NCBI GenBank assembly: GCA_965370045.1
Contig: CBDUSI010000072.1
Coordinates: forward strand, 1 to 23,706
DNA length: 23,706 bases
Direction: 5' to 3'
Source: CAZONU01 sp965370045
GTDB taxonomy: Bacteria; Planctomycetota; SZUA-567; JAKLDR01
Shown: positions 15,371 to 23,241 of the stretch, in pieces
How positions within the stretch are numbered: position 1 is the stretch's first letter
How the letters are laid out: each line of letters begins with the position of its first letter
Translations under genes and position numbers: made by a program
The notes under the pieces: generated by a model
The model's database searches: none
Told to the model about the DNA's origin: nothing
The model's input: only the letters and a program-made list of their open reading frames with translations

Positions 15371-16389
15371 GCGGCTCCCCCCGCCGGGGTGGGCACGGTT
15401 TCGATGACCTCGTCGAGCATCTTGTCTATGTCCAGGGCCTCGGCCTCGCCCTCGAAGTTGAGGACCACCCGGTGGCGCATGGCCGGCTTGGCCGCGCGGC
15501 GGATGTCCTCCGCGGACACCGCGGTGCGGCTGGCCAGCGTGCAGTAGGCCCGGGCCGCGCGGATCAGGGTCTGCAGTCCCCGGGGGCTGGCCCCGTAGGA
15601 GACGGTGCGGCGAACCGCGTCGGTGGCGCCCTCAGTGGTCGGGTGGGTGGCCAGGACCAGCGTGGCGGCGTACTCCGTCAGGGGGTCGGCCACCGGCACC
15701 TGGGTGAGCAGCTCCTGCATCTCGAGGATCTCCGGCCCGGTGACCACCACCTCCAGGTCGGGCTCCTTGAAGCCGGTGGTCCGCCGGGAGATCTCGACCA
15801 TCTCCTCGAGATTGGGGAAGGGCACCAGCAGCTTGAAGAAGAAGCGGTCGAGCTGCGCCTCGGGCAGCGGGTAGGTGCCTTCCATCTCGATGGGGTTCTG
15901 GGTGGCCAGGACGAAGAAGGGCAGGGACAGCTCGAAGCGCTCCCCGCCGGTGGTGACGCACTTCTCCTGCATGACCTCCAGGAAGGCCGCCTGGGTCTTG
16001 GGCGTGGCCCGGTTGATCTCGTCGACCAGTAACAGGTTCTTGAACACCGGGCCCTTCTGGAACCGGAAGCTGCGCCGGCCGGAGGAGTCCTCGCTGACGA
16101 TGTGCGTGCCCAGGATGTCGGCGGGCATCAGGTCCGGGGTGCACTGCACCCGCCCGAAGGAAAGCGACAGCGCCCGCGAGAGCATGCGCACCAGGAAGGT
16201 CTTGCCCAGGCCGGGCACGCCCTCCAGGAGCACGTGCCCCTGGGAAAAGATGGCCACCAGGCAGTCGCTGATCATCGCCTCATAGCCAACGACGGCCCGC
16301 TGAATCTCCGTCTGCAAAATGGAGAAACGCGAGCGGAATAGCTCCATCCGCTCTTCGAGCTGCGTGGTGGTTTCAGCGTCAACGTTCAA
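15367..16389 (-). CDS. MoxR-family AAA+ ATPase (340 aa)
   Basis: MoxR ATPases use ATP hydrolysis to remodel or activate partner proteins, typically with vWA-domain adaptors. Walker A is GVPGLGKT (57-64), Walker B is LLLVDEIN (119-126), sensor 1 is Asn165 in LATQNP, and the conserved PEAQLDRF segment is at 176-183. The C-terminal lid continues to 340, the normal family length. Translation starts at TTG (16389-16387). This unusual start is supported by an ideal AGGAGG five bases upstream; the next ATG, codon 15, would cut into the N-terminal helix. The start overlaps the preceding stop by 11 bp, and the stop overlaps the next ATG by four bases, which points to tight coupling in one transcript. 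Confidence 0.95.
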   Translation of the reverse strand: MNVDAETTTQLEERMELFRSRFSILQTEIQRAVVGYEAMISDCLVAIFSQGHVLLEGVPGLGKTFLVRMLSRALSLSFGRVQCTPDLMPADILGTHIVSEDSSGRRSFRFQKGPVFKNLLLVDEINRATPKTQAAFLEVMQEKCVTTGGERFELSLPFFVLATQNPIEMEGTYPLPEAQLDRFFFKLLVPFPNLEEMVEISRRTTGFKEPDLEVVVTGPEILEMQELLTQVPVADPLTEYAATLVLATHPTTEGATDAVRRTVSYGASPRGLQTLIRAARAYCTLASRTAVSAEDIRRAAKPAMRHRVVLNFEGEAEALDIDKMLDEVIETVPTPAGGAA

Positions 16390-18118
16390 GTTGCCTCCTC
16401 AGCGCCGTGAAGTAGCGCAGTATCTGCTCGCGCCGCGAGAGCGGCAGGAGTTCCTCGTCCAGGGTCGCTTCCTCCGCCTTGATGAAATCGACGGCCACCT
16501 TCCGCGCGACGCGGTAGGCGGTCTCCTTGTGGCCGGAGGGCTCCACCAGCCGGACCACCGAGGCGCCATCCTTGCCGGGCCGGGCCTTGACCACCCCGGT
16601 GCCGGTGGTGCGGTGCGGCCTGGTGGGCTTCTTGCCCAGGGGCGCCGTGCCCCGCCCGGCACGCAAGCCGCCGGTCCCCCCTCCCCCCGGAAGCACGCCG
16701 GCCGCCTCCGTGCCGGGAACCGGGGTCATGCCCCCCATGCCGAATCCCTCGCCCGACCCGCTGCCGGGGATGAGCCCGGCCCCCTTGCCGGACCCGGGCA
16801 GCATGCCCACGCCGAGCCGGCCGGGCTTGCCCGGCAACCAGCTCTCGCGGTTGCCCGGCAGGCCGCCCTCCTTGAGCATGGTCAGCCCCTCGGGCAGGGG
16901 CTCCAGCATCCCGTCGTACTCCCTGGGCCGGAGTCGCTTGAGCTCGCGGCCGCTGAGCTTCCAGCCGGTCTCGCGCATCATCTTGACCAGGCGCTCGAGC
17001 TGCCGGCGGGCCCGCTCGCGCTGCTTGCGGCCGGCGAAGTGCTCAGCCAGCTCAGAGAAGCGGTCTCCCGCCTTCTTCGGGCGGCCCTTCTTCATTTCCT
17101 CGTGGGCCATCCGCAGCTTCTGGCCGAGCTTGCTCTTCATGTCATCCGCGTCGGCGGCCTTCAGGGCCTTCTTGAGGGCCTCCTTGACGCGCTTGCTGAC
17201 CTCCTTGGTGAGCCCCTTGTCCTTGAGCTTGGCGGCCAGTTGCTCGGCGCTGAGCTTGGAGCCGTCCAGGTCGTTGGCCTTGAGCGCCGCGCCCAGCTTG
17301 GCGGTGTCCGCGTGGCGGGCCAGCTCGTCGATCATCTTCGAGGCGCTGGCCTCAATGTCCCCGGCCGCCAACTCTCTGGCCAGCTTCTCGGCCTCCTTCG
17401 CGCGGCGCTCAAGCTCGGCGAGTATCTCGCGGGAGCTGGTCTTCCCGGGGGCGCGCATCTTCTCGGCGGTGGCCTCCAGCTTCTCCTTGAGCCTCTCGGC
17501 GGCCTTGAGCTCCTCGGGCTTGAGCCCCTTCATGCCCTTGAACTTCTCGATCTTCTCGTTGAGGACCTCGGCGGCCCGGCGAGCGCGCCGGCGGGCGCCC
17601 TCCTCCAGCGCGGCCTCTTCGGTGGAGGCCTCGGCGCGCAACAGCCCCGAGGCGCTCAGCGCCAGGAAGGCCGCGGGCAGCAGCAGCGCCCGGAGGGCAA
17701 AGCGCGTCGGCAGGTCGCGGCGCAGCGATGGCCGGGCCCGGTCGAGCATCTCGCGGGCGCGGTCCAGGTGGCGCCTCTCTCCCAGGCTGGGCTGCGCGGC
17801 GGCCTCGAAGCAGTAGGCCGAGGCCAGGGCCTCCCGGCGACCGGCGCGCTCGTCCCACAGGGCCAGGGCCGCCAGGGCCGTGGGCCGGCGGAGCACGGCC
17901 CACAGGGCCAGAATCGTGAACCACACCCCGGCCAGGGCCGCCGCGGCGGGCAGTTCACCCCAGCGCATCCCGCCCAGGCGCAGGGCCAGGAGCAGCGCGG
18001 CCGCGGCGGCGAACACCGGGGGCGCGCTCCGCTTGAGCAGCGCGAACCACCGCGCCAGGACCAGCCGGTTCCTGGCCCTGCCCGCGGCGGCGCGGAAGGG
18101 TTTCTTCTCGGGGTTCAC
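16379..18118 (-). CDS. Membrane-anchored helical protein, DUF4175-like N-terminus (579 aa)
   Basis: The N-terminus has two adjacent membrane helices (about 31-49 and 56-76), then an ALWDERAGRREALASAYCFE stretch, then a third helix (about 140-160), as in DUF4175-type proteins. Residues 165-410 are strongly charged, Ala/Lys/Glu-rich and probably coiled coil. Residues about 420-525 are Gly/Pro-rich with repeated LPGSGKG, IPGSGSG and LPGGGG units. The end (530-579) is a short helical domain with LPLSRREQILRYFTALRRQ. I chose GTG 18118, which overlaps the upstream TGA as GTGA and has GAGGAG at good spacing. A longer frame to 18259 contains only low-complexity residues encoded inside the previous gene. 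Similar genes occur in MoxR/DUF58/vWA clusters. The biochemical role is unknown. Confidence 0.8.
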   Translation of the reverse strand: MNPEKKPFRAAAGRARNRLVLARWFALLKRSAPPVFAAAAALLLALRLGGMRWGELPAAAALAGVWFTILALWAVLRRPTALAALALWDERAGRREALASAYCFEAAAQPSLGERRHLDRAREMLDRARPSLRRDLPTRFALRALLLPAAFLALSASGLLRAEASTEEAALEEGARRRARRAAEVLNEKIEKFKGMKGLKPEELKAAERLKEKLEATAEKMRAPGKTSSREILAELERRAKEAEKLARELAAGDIEASASKMIDELARHADTAKLGAALKANDLDGSKLSAEQLAAKLKDKGLTKEVSKRVKEALKKALKAADADDMKSKLGQKLRMAHEEMKKGRPKKAGDRFSELAEHFAGRKQRERARRQLERLVKMMRETGWKLSGRELKRLRPREYDGMLEPLPEGLTMLKEGGLPGNRESWLPGKPGRLGVGMLPGSGKGAGLIPGSGSGEGFGMGGMTPVPGTEAAGVLPGGGGTGGLRAGRGTAPLGKKPTRPHRTTGTGVVKARPGKDGASVVRLVEPSGHKETAYRVARKVAVDFIKAEEATLDEELLPLSRREQILRYFTALRRQLER

Positions 18119-21100
18119 TCCTTCATCTCCTCCAGCAGGAAGCGCAGCCGGCGGCGCGCCTCGGGGTCGGCCGCGTCCCTGAGCGCCCGCTCCACCAGCG
18201 GTTTGGCCACGGTGCCCAACTCGGTGAGCTTGTCGCTGGCCGCCTGGCGTTTCTCCCACTCCTCATGATCCAGGTCGCGGATCAGCGCGGCGATCCTGGT
18301 GCGCAGCGCCCGGGAGAGCGCCGGCACGGGCACGAACACCCCGACCACCACCCGGGCCGGCACCCGGCAGAGCTGCTTACCGACCCGCACCGGCAGGACC
18401 GCCTCCCGCAGGCGGCCGGAGACGGTGTCCCCGCCCCAGAGCTGGGCATGGAAGCCCGCGTTCGGCCCCCCCGGCACCCGCTCCAGGGAGCGGATCTGGC
18501 CGGGGACCAGGGGCACGGCACGGCCGGAGGTCACCAGGTGGATACTGGGCAACTCCACCCGGCCGACCAGCACGTTCTCTCCCCGCAGGGTCAGGTGCGG
18601 CAGGCTGACCTCCTCATCGGCCTCGTCGTCCTTGTCCTTGCGCCCCCAGTTGGCGCGCACCGTCAGGATCGAGCGGATCCGGGCGGGGTGCAGCTTGAGG
18701 TCCCCGAAGGAGTGGGTCTTCACCGAGATGGTGGTCTGCTCCGGCAGCGCGAAGAACCGGCTGCCGTCCAGCAACCGGAGCTGGTAGCCGGGGCGCTCCT
18801 CGTGCGGGCGGAGGCTGTGGATTTCCTTGAGCGGCACCTTGAGCGAGCCCCAGGGGGTGACCACCGGCAGCCGCAGCGCGGGGTCGTCGCGGAGCGCCAG
18901 GCGATCACCGTCGACGGTCTCCAGCAGCGCCACGACCCCCTCGGGCGGGTCGCCGTCGCCGCGGGCCTTGCGGATCACCAGGCGGTCGAGCGCTTGGGGA
19001 TCGAGGTCCATCACCGGCCCGGCGTCCGCCGTGAAGCGCAGCTTCCGGGCGCTGACCCGGCCGCCGAGCACCCGGCCGTCGCGCAGGAAGACCCGCGCCC
19101 GGCCGCCGGCGTGCCGGCCCCCGACCAGGGCGCCCACGTCCTTGAAGGGAACGCTCAGCTTGCCGAAGAGCGTCTGGACCGAGAGAGACGCGCAGGAGGC
19201 CGTGCCGCGCATGCGGGTCCGCTTGCCGAAGACCAGGAGGTCGATCTTGCCGCGGGGCACCCCCAGGGACTCCAGCGCGGCCAGCGGCGTGCCGCTGGAG
19301 CGCGCCGGCCAGCCCCGGCCGCGGAGATTAATGATCGAGCGGCGCACCTCGGTCGGCAGCCCGCGCAGCCACTTGCGGCCGGTCAGGGGCTTGAACAGCG
19401 CGGCGATGCCCTTGGCGGCGGGATTGCCGGCGATGCTGCGCTGGGCCACGATATGCATTATGGAAACAGCCCGCCGGGGAGGAACCTGTAAATTATAGGT
19501 GAACGTGAACCTGCGCCGGCCGCTGAAGGAGATGTGCGGCTTGTACTTGCTGCTGCTCCCGGCCAGCAGGAACAGGACCGAGGGGCGTGAACCGGGACGC
19601 TGGTGGGCCAGGATTCCGCCGTCCAGCTTTCCCAGCGCGGTGGGGGAGGGCGAACCCGTGTCGCTGTAGATCGCCTGGCAGCTGCTGCCCAGGTGACTGA
19701 TGAGCGACACTCTCAGCGCCGCGCTGGCCGTGCCGGTGTTCTTGAAGACCTCCACGTACCTGGCGCCCCCGACTTTCAGGTCGATCCCTACCCAGCGGGT
19801 GACCTCGATCTGCCCCATGGTCGTGGTGAACACGTGGTCGCCGCCGCTGGCGGTCATCATCCTTTTCGTGGAGTTGAAGTTTCTCCCGTTAACCTGTAAG
19901 ACAAGGCCGCCGTCGAAGCAGTCGTTGGTGCCGTCGTTGAGCGCGCCGGTAGGCTGGACGTCCCAGCGGAACCCCAGCGTGTCGACCCGCTGGCGGTAGT
20001 TGGCCGGGACCAGCGAGGACGCTCGCCCCCCTCCGGAGGCGAGCGACGTCCCGGTCGGGGAGGTGCCCACCGTTGTCCGGGGGATCGGGTCCGGCGCTCC
20101 GACGGGCGCCGCGCCATCTCCGGGTTCCTTGCGGGGCTTCCAGACGACCGCGGCCAGGTGCCAGACCGGCACCCGCCAGACCCGGGCCGCCGAGCGGATG
20201 GGCACCACGCTCTCCTTCAGGGCGCCGGACACGGCGTGCCCGTCGACCATCTCGAAGGTGAAGCCCGGCTGGAGGCGCTCTCCCGCCCCGTCGCTCTCGC
20301 TCCGGCGCATCGACCTGATCCGGTCGGGGGCCAGCACCGTGGGGCCGGAGAGGGCAGCTACCTCTATTTTGGGCAGGTCGGGCGCGCCGGCCAGCAGGTC
20401 GCCCCCCACCAGCCGGCAGTAGGGGGTCTTCGGCTCCCCGCTCGCGCTCGCGACCGTCCCGGCCCCCACGCGCAGCACGCCGGCTATCTCGCTGGGGTCC
20501 ACCTTGATGAGGCCGAAACGCAGGGAGGCCAGCTCGAGGGCGCCGCCGCGCAGGATGACCGAGAGGCGGCTCCCGTCGGCCAGCACCAGGCGGTGGCCGG
20601 TCCGCGGCTCGGTGAGGTAGTCCAGGCGTTCCAACTCCTTCAACGGCACCCGCAGCGCGCCCCAGGCCGTGGCGGCCTCGATGACCAGCGGCTTCTCGGC
20701 GGAGAGCGCCAGGCGGTCGCCTCGATGGGTCCGCAGAAAGGCCACCGCCCCGGCCGGGGCCTTCCCGTCGCGGGGCCCGGCCGGCGTGAAGAGCGCGTTG
20801 ATGCGCTCAGGCTTCAGGGTCATCTCCAGGCCGGCGCCGGTCTTGAGCATCAGCTCCCGCGCCAGGATCTTGCCGGTGAGTATCTCCCCGGAGCGCAGGT
20901 GGACCCGCGCGCGCCGGCCGGTACCCGCCCCGCCGATCAACAGGGCCACGTCCCGCAGGGGCGTTTTCACTGTTCCGCGGGAGGTCTCGACCTTGAGACC
21001 CGCGCAGCTGAGCGTGCCGGAGACGTGCTCGCCGTTCTCCAGGACCAGCGCGCCGAGCTTGCCGCGCTCCAGAGCCAGGTTCTCGGCCAGCTCGGTCACG

Positions 21101-21978
21101 ACGGCCAGAAGCGGGCCCGGGTCGGGAAGGGGTTCCCCACCGAGGGCGAAGTTAGCGATCGTGGGGCGCAGGTTCTTGGGCACCTCCACGCCGATCAGCC
21201 GGCTCACTCTGCAGAAGGTGCCGAACAGCTTGCGCGCGCCGCTGGCCGGCATCGCGTTGCGTTGGGCGACCAGGTGCACCAGCGAGACGGTCTTCCCCGG
21301 CTCCAGGTCAAGCATGTAAGTGAAGACGAAGCCCCGGTTGCCGCTCACCGACACGGCCGGCCGGCACTTGCTGCGGCTTCCAGCCAGCAGGAACATCACC
21401 GAGGGCCGCTTGTCGCGGCTCAGCGCCAGGAGTCCGGTGAACTTCCGGCCCAGGGAGCCCGGGAAGGCCTTCCCGGTGTTGGTCAGCACCTGCCGGTTGC
21501 CGCCTCCCAGCGTGGTGTAGAGAACGACGCCCAGCTTCAGCCGGGACTTGCCGGGGTTCTCGAAGACTTCCAGGTAACGCAGCGCGCCGCGCTTGCGGTC
21601 GAGCAGTATCCGCCTGGTGACCTTGGCCCCGGCCAGCGTGGCGCCCAGCATGTACCCGCGGCCGCTGGCGATTCGCTCCGCGCTCACCCTCGGAAGAGTC
21701 GGGAAGGCCTGCCCGTTAACCTGTAAGACCATGCCGCCGTCGAAGCAGTCGTTGGTGCCGTCGGTGACCATGCCGTTAGCCTGCACGTCCCAGCGAAAGC
21801 CCAGGGAGTCGGTCAGGACGGTGAAGGTAATGGGCGGCGGCTTGGCGGCGGGCGTCGCCGGCGTGGGGACGGGGACGGCGGCGCGCACCGGGCCCGCCAG
21901 GCAGGCGCAGGCCATGGCCAATAGCGACAGCGACAGCACCCGCGCGCTCACGCCCCGAGGGGCTGGCTCAAGGCTCAT
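18115..21978 (-). CDS. Large secreted two-halved protein with HEAT-like tail (1287 aa)
   Basis: No named family was recognised. I place the start at ATG 21978, which opens a signal peptide (residues 1-34, ending GPVRAA) and has GGGAG about nine bases upstream. The frame runs open to 22194, but that part lies in intergenic and IS DNA. The protein is an internal duplication. Each half begins with a beta-rich module of about 230 residues (from about 55 and 660). The modules share LGFRWDVQ, DGTNDCFDGG, VLQVNG, RYLEVF and a VAQR end. Strand-repeat units of the NG-x-V-x-G-T-L type follow, ending in IPL/VPL-xx-V/L, similar to those in the 529-aa protein. Residues about 1237-1287 resemble one HEAT-like repeat. 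The stop overlaps the next gene's GTG. It is the first gene of the operon and may be surface-exposed or periplasmic. Confidence 0.8.
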   Translation of the reverse strand: MSLEPAPRGVSARVLSLSLLAMACACLAGPVRAAVPVPTPATPAAKPPPITFTVLTDSLGFRWDVQANGMVTDGTNDCFDGGMVLQVNGQAFPTLPRVSAERIASGRGYMLGATLAGAKVTRRILLDRKRGALRYLEVFENPGKSRLKLGVVLYTTLGGGNRQVLTNTGKAFPGSLGRKFTGLLALSRDKRPSVMFLLAGSRSKCRPAVSVSGNRGFVFTYMLDLEPGKTVSLVHLVAQRNAMPASGARKLFGTFCRVSRLIGVEVPKNLRPTIANFALGGEPLPDPGPLLAVVTELAENLALERGKLGALVLENGEHVSGTLSCAGLKVETSRGTVKTPLRDVALLIGGAGTGRRARVHLRSGEILTGKILARELMLKTGAGLEMTLKPERINALFTPAGPRDGKAPAGAVAFLRTHRGDRLALSAEKPLVIEAATAWGALRVPLKELERLDYLTEPRTGHRLVLADGSRLSVILRGGALELASLRFGLIKVDPSEIAGVLRVGAGTVASASGEPKTPYCRLVGGDLLAGAPDLPKIEVAALSGPTVLAPDRIRSMRRSESDGAGERLQPGFTFEMVDGHAVSGALKESVVPIRSAARVWRVPVWHLAAVVWKPRKEPGDGAAPVGAPDPIPRTTVGTSPTGTSLASGGGRASSLVPANYRQRVDTLGFRWDVQPTGALNDGTNDCFDGGLVLQVNGRNFNSTKRMMTASGGDHVFTTTMGQIEVTRWVGIDLKVGGARYVEVFKNTGTASAALRVSLISHLGSSCQAIYSDTGSPSPTALGKLDGGILAHQRPGSRPSVLFLLAGSSSKYKPHISFSGRRRFTFTYNLQVPPRRAVSIMHIVAQRSIAGNPAAKGIAALFKPLTGRKWLRGLPTEVRRSIINLRGRGWPARSSGTPLAALESLGVPRGKIDLLVFGKRTRMRGTASCASLSVQTLFGKLSVPFKDVGALVGGRHAGGRARVFLRDGRVLGGRVSARKLRFTADAGPVMDLDPQALDRLVIRKARGDGDPPEGVVALLETVDGDRLALRDDPALRLPVVTPWGSLKVPLKEIHSLRPHEERPGYQLRLLDGSRFFALPEQTTISVKTHSFGDLKLHPARIRSILTVRANWGRKDKDDEADEEVSLPHLTLRGENVLVGRVELPSIHLVTSGRAVPLVPGQIRSLERVPGGPNAGFHAQLWGGDTVSGRLREAVLPVRVGKQLCRVPARVVVGVFVPVPALSRALRTRIAALIRDLDHEEWEKRQAASDKLTELGTVAKPLVERALRDAADPEARRRLRFLLEEMKE
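19885..19985 (-). repeat. Internal DNA repeat, copy 2
   Basis: This 101-bp stretch in the second half of the 1287-aa gene matches 21712-21812 at about 87 of 101 positions by eye. It includes an identical 30-bp block (19907-19936). It encodes the conserved core of the repeated module. Confidence 0.8.
21712..21812 (-). repeat. Internal DNA repeat, copy 1
   Basis: This is the partner of 19885-19985 in the first half of the same gene. The identical 30-bp block is at 21734-21763 and encodes DGTNDCFDGG. Elsewhere the two halves are much less alike at protein level. Confidence 0.8.
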
Positions 21979-22049
21979 ACCGCGATCTCCCGGATTCGTT
22001 TCCCACCCACTGTTAGAACGCGCTAAACGCCCAAAGGTTTGGACGTTAT
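21979..22049. promoter_or_regulatory. Short 5' region of the large operon, cut off by the IS
   Basis: Only 71 bp separate the first operon gene from the left IS end. On the minus strand I see the ribosome-binding site but no good sigma-70 pair. A near-palindrome CCAAAGGTTTGG (22031-22042) is present. The native promoter may therefore have lain further right and been displaced by the insertion. Confidence 0.4.
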
Positions 22050-22075
22050 TGGGTGCTTCCTCTCTTAACTGTTGC
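22050..22075 (+). repeat. Left terminal inverted repeat of the IS
   Basis: It matches the reverse complement of 23216-23241 at 23 of 26 positions, with mismatches at positions 14, 15 and 20. The -35 element of the transposase promoter begins inside it. Confidence 0.9.
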
Positions 22076-22100
22076 TGACCCTTCCTCATGCCTATATATT
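22072..22100 (+). promoter_or_regulatory. Probable transposase promoter
   Basis: TTGCTG (22072-22077), a 17-bp spacer and TATATT (22095-22100) form a moderate sigma-70 promoter. The -10 is one base from consensus and the -35 keeps only TTG. It lies 52 bp before the transposase ATG. Confidence 0.5.
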
Positions 22101-22151
22101 GATAGCGCTTAAGGCTGCTAAACGCAAGAGTGGATCCAGAGGAGGCCAGGG

Positions 22152-23216
22152 ATGGCTGTATCCGACCGTTGCTGCAGAAATGCAGAATGTCCACAGCGGG
22201 GCAAGTTCGGCCGCGGGGACATCATCAAGCACTGCTTCTTCAAGCTCTCAAACGGCTCTCGCAGGCGCAGATACCGCTGTAAGGTTTGTGGAGGCAGCTT
22301 CGTTTCCACGCGGGACACGCCCTACTACCGGCTGCGCTGTTCCCAGAGCGACTTCGATGAAGTAGCGGCGATGAGCGTCGAGGGCGTGAGCATCTCGGCG
22401 ATAGCGCGAGTCAAGGGCCTGTCCTGGAACACCGTGGCCAGATGGCTGGAGAGGGCCGCGGTGGCTGCGGGCAAGTTCAATGACCGTATGACCCGGGGCT
22501 ACGAGATGAAGGAAGTCCAGGCCGACGAGATCAGGACGTTCCTCACCAACAAGGACACCGTCACCTGGGTCATGGCAACCATCGAGGTCTGGTCACGGCT
22601 GTGGCCGTCGACGATTGTTGGCCGACGCAGCTACCGGAATCTCAGGTCGCTGATAGAGGACACCACGCGGCGAGGCAGGATCGACTTCATCCCGCTGATC
22701 ACCACGGACGGCTATTACTACTACGGTGCTGTGCTGCGCCACATGTTCAAGGGGGCGTGCGTTCACGGCCAGGTAGTGAAGACGCGACGGAAGGACCGCG
22801 TCGTCCGTGTGGACAGGAAGCTGGTGATCGGCTCTCGTTGGCAACTGGAGGACGCGCTGTGGCGGTCAGAGGACTCCGAAAAGCTGAACACGTCCTTCAT
22901 CGAGCGCATGAACCTGACCATCCGCCAAGGCTCTGCGTATCTGAACCGACGCAGCCCTTGCCATGCACGGTGTGCCGAGCATCTGGAGGACCACCTCGAA
23001 CTCCTCCGCTGCCACTACAACTTCATCAGGCCCCATCGTGGACTGAAGTTCGGCAAGGAAGTGCGAACGCCGGCCATGCAGGCGGGGCTCGCGTCCAGGA
23101 GGCTCTCGTTCCGGGAGATATTCACAGCGGTTGCCGGCCCACTTTTCCGTGTCTGCAGAATCCTGGACTTCAAGGTGTCCCAAGATACAATGGCACCATT
23201 GTGGAAAGCGGCCTAG
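22152..23216 (+). CDS. IS1-like family transposase, single unbroken frame (354 aa)
   Basis: This is a DDE transposase that would cut and join the element's ends. An N-terminal zinc ribbon uses C8-x4-C13 and C43-x2-C46 (RYRCKVCGGSF). A helix-turn-helix follows at about 76-98 (SISAIARVKGLSWNTVARWLE). The catalytic residues are probably D125 (VQADEI), D186 (TTDGY) and E251 (FIERMNLTIRQ), then HYNFIRPHRGL near 288-298. This order matches IS1-type enzymes in which InsA and InsB are fused, so no frameshift is needed. AGAGGAGG lies seven bases before the ATG. All key residues are present, so it should be active. The exact IS family is less certain than the DDE assignment. Confidence 0.88.
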   Translation: MAVSDRCCRNAECPQRGKFGRGDIIKHCFFKLSNGSRRRRYRCKVCGGSFVSTRDTPYYRLRCSQSDFDEVAAMSVEGVSISAIARVKGLSWNTVARWLERAAVAAGKFNDRMTRGYEMKEVQADEIRTFLTNKDTVTWVMATIEVWSRLWPSTIVGRRSYRNLRSLIEDTTRRGRIDFIPLITTDGYYYYGAVLRHMFKGACVHGQVVKTRRKDRVVRVDRKLVIGSRWQLEDALWRSEDSEKLNTSFIERMNLTIRQGSAYLNRRSPCHARCAEHLEDHLELLRCHYNFIRPHRGLKFGKEVRTPAMQAGLASRRLSFREIFTAVAGPLFRVCRILDFKVSQDTMAPLWKAA

Positions 23217-23241
23217 CAACAATTAACGGAGGAAGCACCCA
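23216..23241 (+). repeat. Right terminal inverted repeat of the IS
   Basis: It is the reverse-complement partner of 22050-22075 and starts at the last base of the transposase TAG stop. Confidence 0.9.

Larger units (their letters stand above)
22050..23241 (+). mobile_element. IS1-like insertion sequence, complete (1192 bp)
   Basis: Terminal inverted repeats of 26 bp (22050-22075 and 23216-23241) match at 23 of 26 positions; both start TGGGTGCTTCCTC from the outside. They enclose a single intact transposase gene with its own promoter and ribosome-binding site. The last base of the transposase stop codon is the first base of the right repeat. The flanking nine-base stretches (GGACGTTAT and CTCCCCGTT) do not match, so no target duplication is visible. 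The element is less GC-rich than the operon and is transcribed away from it, consistent with a mobile origin. Confidence 0.9.

Noticed and set aside
11216..15547. A 1443-residue open frame on the plus strand
   Set aside because: It mirrors the TPR-propeller gene on the other strand. The real strand has a signal peptide, TPR and propeller motifs; this one has only low-complexity sequence.
19486..19494. The nonamer TTACAGGTT (minus strand) occurring three times in the 1287-aa gene, resembling a splice acceptor
   Set aside because: It encodes Leu-Gln-Val in frame each time. Two copies come from the internal duplication and the third is probably chance; no intron structure is present.
18115..21978. 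NPCBM carbohydrate-binding assignment for the repeated module
   Set aside because: The motif order and length do not fit that family, so the module is left unnamed.
21979..22194. 72-residue N-terminal extension of the 1287-aa protein into the IS
   Set aside because: It would place 72 residues before a clear signal peptide; the ATG at 21978 has its own ribosome-binding site.
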